From Maratus speciosus (lineage: Eukaryota > Arthropoda > Arachnida > Araneae > Salticidae): a stretch of 64,000 nucleotides of DNA. The stretch spans positions 596,227,068 through 596,291,067 of the forward strand of contig OZ010789.1 in the NCBI GenBank assembly GCA_963932465.1, read 5' to 3'. Shown here one piece after another: positions 55,721 to 64,000 of the stretch. A program made the position numbers and the translations under genes. The notes under the pieces were generated by a model. It ran no database searches and was not told the origin of the DNA. It saw only the letters and a program-made list of their open reading frames with translations. How positions within the stretch are numbered: the stretch's first letter is position 1; the number at the start of each line of letters is the position of its first letter.

Positions 55721-56077
55721 ATTTGTTTAGCAAGTTTGCAGTGTTAATTCATTAGCAGATCCTATTGCAATCAATTTCTAATTGGTTTCATTATTCCAAC
55801 ATATTAATTGTACTCATTTTATATGAAAATAACTAAATCCACCAAACAAGCCCCCAGCAGGGGCTACTTTGTTCCAAAACTTTAAAAATAGTTACAAAGT
55901 AATAAAAAATAAATAAAAAAATTGCCTCTATAAAACCATAAAGTTTGCTTCATTGTTTCCTGTTAACTGATTGCAATTCAATTTTAACGTTGAAAAATCA
56001 TATATAATATTTTTTTAATAATGTAAATGTTAGCAGTGGAACCAGGAAAAAGTGGCCCAAAGTAGCCTGGTTGACGG
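55047..56077. mobile_element. TA-flanked non-autonomous transposon
   Basis: The left end CCGTCAACAGAGGCTACTTT and the right end read inward, CCGTCAACCAGGCTACTTTG, flanked by TA (55045-55046, 56078-56079). The uninterrupted site survives at about 63882 (gttaaaattaatcta). The interior has a T-run (55196-55225) and an A-run of 41 (55679-55719) but no transposase. Its ends, with GGCTACTTTGG, are similar in style to the pogo-like element at 1434. Confidence 0.75.
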
Positions 56078-56079
56078 TA

Positions 56080-57240
56080 ATCTAAAATAAGGGTTTCGAT
56101 CAGATATAGTGATTTTTGCAAAATATTATTTCGCCTTTGTGAAAGTATGAAGTAGCATTTAACTGATAACGGTACATAAACAAATATGTTTAGTACTTGT
56201 TGAATCATCCACATGCAATATTATCTGGTGTTTTGATCATGTTTTAGAGACAAATATTGCGTCTAAATGAATATAATTTTTTATACTAGTAAAAGATTTA
56301 TTGTAATTGAAATAATTTTATTGCAGCATCAGCCAAGAAATTCCTGGTGCGATTCCCGGCACAGACATTTTTCGTTCGACGTAAATATGAAATCTGTATA
56401 GATATGAAATTTCTTATACTTGTAAAATATTGATTATACTTGAAATACTACTAATAAAAAAAACTCATTTAAAAGTCTTCTCACCTTTCAGATATCGGCT
56501 ATCAATCACCGGATTATTCATTATTATTCATGAATCAGGGAATTTACAGCCAGATTGATAAATGTTATAATAGGCTAATTTTCATTGTTTGTTTGGTCTG
56601 TGCTGTTGTATCCCGAAGTTTAATTACAATGATTTGTTAGTAATAAATTATTAGAAAAGTGAAGACTCAAGAAAATCTACTAAATTAACCCTGAATTCTA
56701 TATTCTAACTAATGTTGCATGGCTATTAATGATATCATGCAACTAATTTACAGAGATAGCTATATATTGACCATTATTTTTTAAGTATTACTCGATAAAG
56801 TAAAAAATATTTAGTTCCTTTTCATGGGCCTGATTAAAAACAAACTCTGGAAGTACTTTAAGTTTGAATGTTTATTTTTGCATATATAGCAAGAAGTGGC
56901 ACATTTTATGATATTTCAAAATTGTTTGTAGGAAATTCCCAATGTATTAATTAATTATTGAAATGAAACTTGACGCAGAATAATATAAATTTAAAGATAA
57001 CGTTAAAAACGACAGAAAAAGCAAGCTTTGAGCAGACTAGTTTCGGTAGCGTATAGCGTACCGTCTTTAGTCGAAAGTGTAACGGAATCTTGCTCAATTA
57101 CATGGGACAGAAGTTCTATAATCAATGGAATAACGGAAAAATACGGTTAGCAACCATTAGGAGAATAGTATAGGTAAGGAAAGGGTAGGGTGGAGTGAAA
57201 AAAAATGAAAATCGGAAAATTAAAATGTAATACCGCTCAA
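56080..57240. other. Continuation of tRNA-pair repeat, then unassigned DNA
   Basis: 56330-56385 contains cagccaagaaattcctggtg, cgattcccgg and gacatttttcg, the 3' half of another tRNA-like unit. The rest is A+T-rich and unassigned. Confidence 0.4.
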
Positions 57241-57244
57241 ACGT

Positions 57245-57429
57245 TGTGTATAACAAAGTTGTGTCAGTAACAAAATATCACAGTTTTTTTTTCAAAATCA
57301 AATTTTATCTTCCTGTGCTTCCCCCCCCCCCCCAATTTTTGCAAAAATCGCCAAAAATGCCTTGTACATCTTATAAAACAAAATAAACATAAAATTGGAA
57401 AATAAAAATTTCATTCCGCGTAAAAGTTG
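57245..57429. repeat. Tandem-type repeat unit hosting the LTR element
   Basis: gttttatcttcc..., a C-run, caatttttgc, aatgccttgta, aaataaacataaa and cgcgtaaaagttg match 63059-63240 closely. The LTR retrotransposon inserted at the agttg of this unit. Confidence 0.7.
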
Positions 57430-57712
57430 AGTTCCGGCTAATTCTCTAAACAGCTAGTTAGCCAGCGCATGCTCGCTTTGAACTGTCTACTTTTGAACTG
57501 AAATGAATTAATATTTTGTTGATGTTAGAATTCTTTAGATGTAATGTATCGAATGTTGGTTAATAGATATTTATGTTCCGTTTTGTAATTAAATTGTTGT
57601 TTTGTGCCGTAAAGAATGTTGATTATTTGTAGAATTAGATACACTGAACCACCGTTGATGCTAGATTTGATTTGAAATGAATGTTTAGATTAAGTAGAAA
57701 AGAAATAGAACA
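57430..57712 (+). repeat. 5' LTR
   Basis: 283 bp, starting agttccggctaattctc and ending gaaatagaaca, co-linear with the 3' LTR without length change. It should contain the promoter and start of transcription, but no TATA box or start site stands out. Confidence 0.93.
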
Positions 57713-57717
57713 TTTTG

Positions 57718-57731
57718 TGGTGCATCTGCCG
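57718..57731 (+). promoter_or_regulatory. Probable primer-binding site
   Basis: TGGTGCATCTGCCG, five bases after the LTR. It begins with TGG, complementary to a tRNA CCA end, and resembles what I remember of the 3' end complement of tRNA-Gly with two changes. The tRNA assignment is an inference. Confidence 0.45.
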
Positions 57732-57830
57732 ATAAGTCTAGATGTGAAAAGATTACTGCGTAATATTTTTGTTTTGTTTCGATTTGGAACTGGTGAGTGT
57801 TGATTTTTGTTATTATTTTATCTCTTGAAA

Positions 57831-59001
57831 ATGAACGAGAACAAGGAACGAAAAATGCGTGATACGCATCGAAATCTATTAAATAAGTTATTTGAAGAAA
57901 TTGAACAGTATTTAGCTAGTAATGAATATTCTTTAGAAAATTTAGAAGAATTAGTCGATAAATTAAACGTTAAATGTAAGACTATTAAGGATCATGATAA
58001 AAGCATTTTAAGCCTAATAAATGTGAAAAATGTAAAAAATGAAATGCTGAATGTGGATGAATATGACCAGAAAATAATAAGTTGCAGAAATATATTAAAT
58101 TTTAAAATTAAAAGTTTATCTTCTAATGCATTGATAATAACATTGATTCAGTGCGAACATGTCATGCTGCTACTGAAATGAAAAGAGTAAAATTGCCAAA
58201 GCTACAAATAAACCGATTTTTTTGGGAACAAGACAAATTTTTAGAATTTTGGAACCAGTTTGAGTTAGTGATAGATAAAAACCCAAGTCTAACAGAAATC
58301 GAGAAATTTACGTATTTGAAAAGTTTGGTTTCAGGAGCGGCTGCAAACACGATCAGTGGTTTTGGATTAACAGAAAATAATTATGCGGCGGACGTATTGC
58401 TTTTGAAACAAAGGTATGGTAGACATGACATGCTCGTACATGCTCACTTAAACAATTTATTAAATATGAAAGGTTTGAAAAGTTCTTCTGACACTGGTGG
58501 ATTAAGAAATTTATACGATAAATGTCTAGTGCAATTTAAAAACTTAGAGTCGTTAGTTGTAAAACCTGATACATACAGTGGATTACTTTGCCCAATTTTA
58601 CTGAAGTTAATACCCCCAAATTTGACATTAGAATTTAATAGAAATCTAAAAGACGGAGAAATGTGGAATATAGATAAACTTATGAGTTTTCTTAAAAATG
58701 AAGTTGAAAGTGGAGAACGAGTATCTAATACACATGATTTAAATGCTAAGAAATCATTTTCCAATGATAATAAATTTGAATATAGACCAAAATTTACAGA
58801 TTAACAATAGAAATATAAACCGCGATATCAATTTAATACTAAAGAATATAAGCAAATTGTGTTCCAGCTACTGAATTAATGACTTCAGTAAATACGAATT
58901 CGTGTATATTTTGTAATAGTATTGATCATAATAGTGAAGTGTGTAATTATTTAACCATAGATCAGAAGAAAGAAATACTAAAAAAGCAGGGAAGATGCTG
59001 A
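57831..59001 (+). pseudogene. BEL/Pao gag, frameshifted
   Basis: The start ATG at 57831 (MNENKERKMRDTHRNLLNKL) opens an N-terminal coiled segment to 58181. A frame change around 58150-58185 leads to KRVKLPKLQINRFFWEQDKF and SLTEIEKFTYLKSLVSGAAA, the DUF1759-type core of Pao Gag, open to 58804. After that stop and another frame change, CIFCNSIDHNSEVC (58903-58944) is an intact CX2CX4HX4C zinc knuckle, then KEILKKQGRC and a stop. A decayed second knuckle stretch, CKTCK-stop-SQSLFTH, follows at about 59023. Gag would coat the RNA in the particle; this copy cannot make it. Confidence 0.85.
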
Positions 59002-60380
59002 GAAAACTTATAATATAGAAAATGTAAAACTTGCAAATAGAGTCAATCCCTCTTTACACATTAAGTTAAAGCTCTGGAAACGGATCAAATTTCCGCTGCT
59101 TGCTTACCCACTCCTGATAAATACATTAGGAAAACGTATAATAAATTAAAAGGTTTACAATTAGCTGATAGTTATAAATGCACTAATAAACAAATTGCAG
59201 TTTTAATCGGCACTGATAATTATTATAATATTGTAACTGGAAGAATCCAAAGACTAAAGAATAACCCCGTAGCTACTGAAACCCTTTTTGGTTGGTGCTT
59301 ACAGGGTTATACGGAGTCAGCCAATGAATTGTTCAGTATGAAAATTATTGTTGAATAAAAGGATATATCCGATCAAATCAGAAATTTTTGGCAGTTGGAA
59401 AGTTTAGGAATTGAATCAGAAACTCAAAATGTTAGTAATTTGGACGATGACATTATGGCTGATTTTCAGTCTTATATTGTTTTTGAAGATAACCGGTATA
59501 AAGTAAAGTTTCCATGGAAGACGAATTTGAAAATGTCTCTTAATAACAATCGCGAAGTCGCATACAGAAGATTTTTGAAATTGAGAACAAATTTTAGAAA
59601 TGACCCTTTGTTATTCTCAGAATATAAAGCTATTTTAGATGTTTATTTAGCAGAGAATATTTTCGAACCTATTGGCAATACATCTGATGTAAACTCATTT
59701 TTCTTACCCCATAGAGCAGTAATTCGAGAAGATAAGGCTACCAATAAAGTTCGCATTGTCTTTGACGGAAGTGCCCATGCTAAGGGTGAACTGTCACTAA
59801 ATGATTGTTTACATGCCGGTTTGAATCTCATTCCCGAATTGTTCAACCTTTTAATCAAATTCAGAAACTTTCCCATAGCAATTACTTCTGATATTCAACA
59901 AGCTTTTTTGCAGATCGAGATTGATGAACCAGATAGGGACTTCACAAGATTTTTCTGGGACGATGAACCATGGATTGATGATACAGATAAGGAATTTAAA
60001 ATATTCAGACTAAAGAGAGTTATCTTCGGGGTAAAATCAAGCCCCTTTTTTCTGGCTTCTACCATCAAGCATCATCTACAAAGGTATGTAGAAAAATTTC
60101 CTGAATCTTTTGAAATTTTAAATTCATCATTATACATAGACGATTTCATTACAAGTTAACCAAATCTTGATTACGCATTTAAAATTAGTAAGGAAGCCTA
60201 TGAAATATTTCAAGAGGCTAGTATGACTTTAGAAAATGGAAAAGCAACTCGCATGAACTGCGTGAGAAATGGAAACTATATGGTTTACATATTGATGAAA
60301 TTTCTGATAACTTAAATCTTACTAATCAGAATTTGATACCTTCCAAGGTTTTAGGGGTTGCTTAGGACCCAAATAGTGAC
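59002..60380 (+). pseudogene. BEL/Pao pol: protease remnant and RT
   Basis: Same frame as the zinc knuckle. VKALETDQISAACLPTPDKY, KGLQLADSYKC and AVLIGTDNYYNIVTG are the C-terminal protease-linker region; the aspartic protease core with its D-S/T-G box is missing. TAA at 59356 interrupts, then RT opens (59395-60159): VRIVFDGSAHAKGELSLNDC, ITSDIQQAFLQIEIDEPDRD (first catalytic Asp), KRVIFGVKSSPFFLASTIKH and LYIDDFITS, where YIDD is the polymerase box. Stop at 60157, a frame change at about 60225, LRKW/FRKWKSNSHELREKW, then LGVA-stop-DPNSD (TAG for Trp). Confidence 0.88.
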
Positions 60381-61560
60381 ATGTTTTCATTTACGACTCA
60401 AAATCTAGAAAATTTCCTTTCGAATAAACTTAGTACTAAACGTTATTTATTGCAAACTGTTTGTCGCATTTTTGACCCAATTGGATTTATAAGGCCTTAT
60501 ACTATTAGAATTAAATGTTTAATTCAAGAAATTTGGTGTTTAGGACTTGATTGGGATGAAAACCTACCTAAACATCTAGACAATTTATGGAATGAATGGT
60601 TTGAAGAAATAAAAGAACTAAATTGTATTAGCATTCCCAGATATTATTTGAGTGATATTGTCCTTGATGAAGTTGATTATTTTGAGTTACACAGTTTTTC
60701 AGATGCTTCAAAGAAGGCATATGGTACGGTAGTGTACCTTAGAGCAGTGTTAAAGAATAAGAACATTGTTACTAGTTTTGTGGCAGCAAAAAGTCGAGTC
60801 GCCCCTTTAAAAAACTGCCTCTATACCTCGTCTGGAATTTTTAGTAGCCCTTTTGTCTGCTAGACTTTGTAATAAAATTGCTAACGAATTAGCTTTTCCT
60901 GCAACTTGCTACTTTTGGACTGACTCTACTATTACTTTCTTTTGGATTAGAGGTGAGCTAGAAAGATTTAAAATGTTTGTCAGAAACCGGATAAAGGAAA
61001 TCAGAAATTTTAGTGATCCAATAAATTGGTTTCACTGTCCTGGAAAAGATAATCCTGCCGATTTTGTTACTAGAGGTTTGAAAGTTTCAGAGTTGAAATG
61101 TAACCATCTTTGGTGGGAAGGCCCCCAGTGGTTAAAGCAAGACAGATCTCTTTGGTCAAAATTGGATAATACATTCGATAAATTAGATATTTCTGAACTT
61201 AAAGATCAGTTAGAACTAAAGAAAAACACTGTTGTAAAATCAACTATTGTAAATGAAAATCAGTTAAATGTTGATTTGATTAGTCGATATTCTTCTTTTA
61301 TGAAGTTAATAAGAATTGCTGCATGGTGTTTCAGATTTCGGAAGAACTGTAAATTGAAATCAGAAATAAGAAAATATGATTATTTAGATACTTCTGAGTT
61401 ACAGAATGCGACCAAGAAGCTGATACAGGTTGTTCAAAATTCCGCATTTCAAACTGAAATTCGATGTTTAAAGGAAAAACGTCCTCTCCCAAATAACAGT
61501 AAGATTTTGAACTTAAATGTATTTCTAGATGCAGATGGACTGTTAAGAGTCGGTGGATGA
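60381..61560 (+). pseudogene. BEL/Pao pol: RNase H and linker
   Basis: RYLLQTVCRIFDPIGFIRPY is the conserved RT-RNase H connection. HSFSDASKKAYGTVVYLR provides the first catalytic Asp. A frame change near 60815 precedes the Glu motif (PRLEFLVALLSARL, 60818 onward). FWTDSTITFFWI gives the next Asp and NPADFVTRG the last. The downstream frame (60853-61560) continues to LNVFLDADGLLRVGG and a TGA. All four acidic positions can be recognised, but in two frames, so no functional enzyme results. Confidence 0.87.
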
Positions 61561-62798
61561 CTGAAATTTTCTAATTTATCAGACTCACAGAACACACCAA
61601 ATACTTTTACCAAAGACTGACTGTTTCACTGAACTCTTAATTGATTATTACCATAAAAAATTCCCACACTCAGGTACTCAGACAACTCTATCTTTATTAA
61701 GACAATTTTATTGGATACCATCCGGTCAAAGTCAAAATTATAAATAGGTGTGTGACTTGTCTTTGAACAAAACACCAAACTCTTCAACAATTGATGGGTG
61801 CCTTGCCCCGTGATAGAATTGTACCATCTAGACCGTTTGAGAAAACAGGCGTTGATCTAGCATGTCCTATTATAACAAAACCTAATATAAAACGTTCAAA
61901 GATAACCCTAAAATCATATTTTGCTATATTCATTTGTTTTTCTACCAAAGCCGTTCATCTAGAATTGTTTCGGACTTGACCACAGAAGCATTTTTAGCCT
62001 GTTTGAGAAGATTCATTGCTCGAAGATCTAAACACTGTGTCATATGGAGTGATAACGCCACATATGTTAAGGGCACTTGTGCTCTTTTGAAATCCTTCTA
62101 TCAAATCTGTTCTTCGGAAGAAATTTAGCGATTTAGTGCTGAAGAACAAATTCAATGGAATTTCATACCCCCTGCATCCCCACATTTCGGCGTATTATGG
62201 GAATCAAATATAAAAACCATAAAGCGAATCCTCTTGAAGATAACTAAATCAACTATCTTAAATTTTGAAGAGCTGTCAACACTTGTGACGCAAATTGAGG
62301 CAGTTATGAATTCACGTCCGTTGACCCCCTTGTCTGCAGATATTAATGATCTACAGCCACTGACACGTGATCATTTCCTCATTGGAGGTCCTCTTTTGAA
62401 TGTTCCTGAAAATAATGCTATTTTACATTCTTTACCTTTTTCTTCTAGGTGGACACTAGTTCAAAGATTAAAAATGCAACTCTGGAACCGCTAGGAGCCG
62501 AGAATACTTAAATTAGCTGCAAGTCCGCAGTAATTGGAAAAGGTCCTCATCAAATCTTAAAGTTGGACAGTTTGTGTTATTGAAGGAAGGAAATGACAAG
62601 TTTGTAGACTGGAAACTATCTCGAATTTTGAAAACTTATAAAGCTGATGATGGACATGTCCGTGTAATAGATCTCAAGACCTCTACAGGTATGTTACGTC
62701 GAAATATCACCAAAGTAGTAACTTTGCCATTTTATGATGATGTTGGACAACCGTCCAACGCCGGGCGGGATGTTCCGGCTAATTCTCTAAACAGCTAG
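61561..62798 (+). pseudogene. BEL/Pao pol: integrase and DUF5641 tail
   Basis: YYHKKFPHSGTQTTLSLLRQ and INRCVTCL give the HHCC zinc domain in two frames. FEKTGVDLACPIITKP carries the first catalytic Asp, VIWSDNATYVKG the second, and HFGVLWESNIKTIKR the Glu. VMNSRPLTPLSADINDLQPL and LTRDHFLIGG are typical of Pao integrases. The C-terminal DUF5641 segment is open at 62574-62798 (KFVDWKLSRILKTYKADDGH ... MLRRNITKVVTLPFYDD). Stops or frame changes occur at about 61560, 61610, 61745, 61965, 62127, 62494 and 62530. Confidence 0.87.
62757..62770 (+). promoter_or_regulatory. Probable polypurine-tract region
   Basis: aacgccgggcggga directly abuts the 3' LTR. BEL-type elements often have a GGGCGGG-like plus-strand primer here; it is short and contains C, so it is called with caution. 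Confidence 0.45.
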
Positions 62799-63053
62799 TT
62801 AGACAGCGCATGCTTGCTTTGACCAGTCTACTTTTGAACTGAAATGAATTAATATTTTGTTGATGTTAGAATTCTTTAGATGTAATGTATCGAATGTCAA
62901 TTAATAGATTTTTATGTTCCGTTTTGTAATTAAATGTTTGTTTTGTGCCATAATGAATGTTGATTATTTGTAGAATTAGATACACTGAACCACCGTTGAC
63001 GATAGATTTGATTTGAAATGAATGTTTGGATTAAGTAGAAAAGAAATAGAACA
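62771..63053 (+). repeat. 3' LTR
   Basis: TGTTCCGGCTAATTCTC to GAAATAGAACA, with the canonical TG...CA ends. It overlaps nothing; the last readable pol codons end just upstream. Confidence 0.93.
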
Positions 63054-63058
63054 AGTTG

Positions 63059-63245
63059 TGTATGGCACGTAGTAATGAGTCTACAGAGATTTTTTAAATC
63101 AAGTTTTATCTTCCGGTACCCCCGTTACCCCCAATTTTTGCGAAATTCGTGAAAAATGCCTTGTAAAACTTATAAATCGAAATAAACATAAAGTTGAAAA
63201 ATAAAAATGTCATATCGCGGAAAAGTTGCGTATGATACGTAGGAA
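63059..63245. repeat. Second copy of the LTR element's host repeat
   Basis: Matches 57245-57429 and shows at about 63220-63240 (cgcggaaaagttgcgtatga) the sequence without the insertion. Confidence 0.7.
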
Positions 63246-63550
63246 TATGCCTGCACATTTTTTTTTTTTAAATTTACATAATATCTTCCAGTCATTCGAA
63301 ATTTTGAAGAAAAAAAATGCCGTAAATTCCTTTTTATCTGTTGTACATGTATAATAGAAAGCATCACACAAGAAGCAAGAATGCAATACAAACATTTAAT
63401 CTGTGAAGAGAACACAAACAATTAAAGTTCAAGAATGAAAAACAAACATTTAAATCTGTTAAAATTATATTTTAAAAAAAGTTCAATTAAATCATTTCGT
63501 GATCTTCAAAACAAAAATGTAAATATTCGAAATATTTTGGCTTGGTGTTT
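63246..63550. other. Unassigned A+T-rich stretch
   Basis: No feature was recognised. Short open frames on both strands here are not supported by any motif. Confidence 0.4.
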
Positions 63551-63582
63551 ATTAGATGTAAATTTCCAACTGGTCGAAAAAT

Positions 63583-63656
63583 GTCCGGACCAGATTTCGA
63601 GCCAGGGATCTCCTGGCTGAAGCCGTCAGTGCTCTTCCATCTGAGCTAACCCAGAC
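63583..63656 (-). repeat. tRNA-like unit, pair B, minus
   Basis: 74 nt on the minus strand. The acceptor strands GTCTGGG and TCCGGAC pair at all 7 positions counting wobble, the D stem is GCTC/GAGC, the anticodon stem CTGAC/GCCAG has one mismatch, and the T loop CTCGAAA has a partly paired stem. The 7-nt anticodon loop GGCTTCA lacks the usual U before the anticodon. No CCA is encoded; acatttttcg follows. Derived from a tRNA; function as a tRNA is unlikely. Confidence 0.6.
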
Positions 63657-63744
63657 GAATCTGGTATCCTGTTGAGCTGAACCATGTTTCAGACCAGATG
63701 CTATAATCATAAAGGTTGCTGGGTGAACAAGTTCCACCAGATTC

Positions 63745-63818
63745 GTCCGGGATAGCTCAGATGGAAGAGCACTGGCGGCTTCAGCCAGGAGATTCCTGTT
63801 TCGAATCCTTGTCTGGAC
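63745..63818 (+). repeat. tRNA-like unit, pair B, plus
   Basis: 74 nt. Acceptor GTCCGGG/TCTGGAC (all 7 positions with wobble), A box TAGCTCAGATGG, perfect anticodon stem CTGGC/GCCAG around GGCTTCA, and B box GTTTCGAATCC. Mirrors 63656-63583 across an 88-bp spacer; the mirror symmetry continues outward about 35 bp through atttttcg and gttggaaatttacatctaat. Confidence 0.6.
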
Positions 63819-64000
63819 ATTTTTCGCCCAGTTGGAAATTTACATCTAATATGATTTATTTACCAATTAAAATAATTGTGTTAAAATTAATCTAGTTGGT
63901 GTTTATTGTTGGTCCCGTTGGAGGTTCGTAACATTAAAATCTGACAGTCTCAAAATGTCGCATAATGGCTCTTTATCGTAATCGGTTGGTTGGTTGATTT

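Larger units (their letters stand above)
57430..63053 (+). mobile_element. BEL/Pao LTR retrotransposon, full length but dead
   Basis: Two 283-bp LTRs (57430-57712 and 62771-63053) enclose gag, RT, RNase H and integrase in BEL/Pao order. A 5-bp duplication agttg flanks it (57425-57429, 63054-63058). LTR ends are TGTTC...GAACA in the 3' copy; the 5' copy has lost the first T. By eye the LTRs differ at about 16 positions (about 94% identity), so the insertion is not recent. The coding region carries several stops, at least four frame changes and a deletion of the protease. No other copy lies in the window. Confidence 0.95.

Noticed and set aside
63745..63818. Calling a functional tRNA gene (Lys-CTT by loop position)
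   Set aside because: The anticodon loop lacks U33, the T stem has mismatches, and an inverted near-copy with the same decay lies next to it; a repeat is more likely.

Overview
The window looks like intergenic DNA from a large, A+T-rich, repeat-laden animal genome. Its mix of Tc1, mariner, pogo, BEL/Pao, Penelope-like, I/R1-like and TTAA-type elements plus tRNA-derived SINEs fits an arthropod; a spider is my best guess, from memory of similar SINE bodies and not from a search. I found no intact host gene, no rRNA gene and no credible functional tRNA gene. Almost every stretch with coding character is a broken transposon gene.

Layout. 1-5 kb: a pogo/Tigger-like element (1434-3463) inside an older dispersed repeat, then a decayed, spliced, unrecognised gene on the minus strand (4020-5002). 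5.5-8.2 kb: a 0.7 kb TTAA-flanked foldback element and a separate 1.14 kb near-perfect palindrome. 8.7-13.5 kb: Helitron-like ends, small MITEs and old dispersed repeats. 14-17.8 kb: two satellites in succession, with periods of about 148 bp and about 325 bp. 19.4-21.5 kb: a TTAA MITE, a 168-bp tandem repeat and a Ty3/gypsy gag-protease relic. 24-27.3 kb: a 2.7 kb DNA transposon with long terminal inverted repeats, inserted in a 319-bp tandem unit. 28.3-33.4 kb: further non-autonomous elements and a SINE. 36.0-37.4 kb: two Penelope-like 3' ends in head-to-head orientation, with an in-frame 54-bp expansion of the GIY-YIG core between them. 39.4-41.7 kb: a mariner carrying a nested MITE. 42.8-51.3 kb: a Tc1 element split by a 5'-truncated LINE, with the right part of the composite and its flank duplicated in tandem (2.28 kb unit). 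54.7-56.1 kb and 63.5-63.9 kb: inverted pairs of 74-nt tRNA-like sequences. 57.4-63.1 kb: a complete-length but dead BEL/Pao LTR retrotransposon with both LTRs and a 5-bp target duplication.

Nothing here works together as a pathway. The shared logic is layered insertion: at least seven elements lie inside older repeats, and for several a paralogous copy elsewhere in the window preserves the pre-insertion sequence, which confirms the element boundaries. Long stretches between these landmarks (about 31.2-33.1, 33.4-36.0, 41.7-42.8 and 51.7-54.3 kb) are A+T-rich and hold nothing I can identify.
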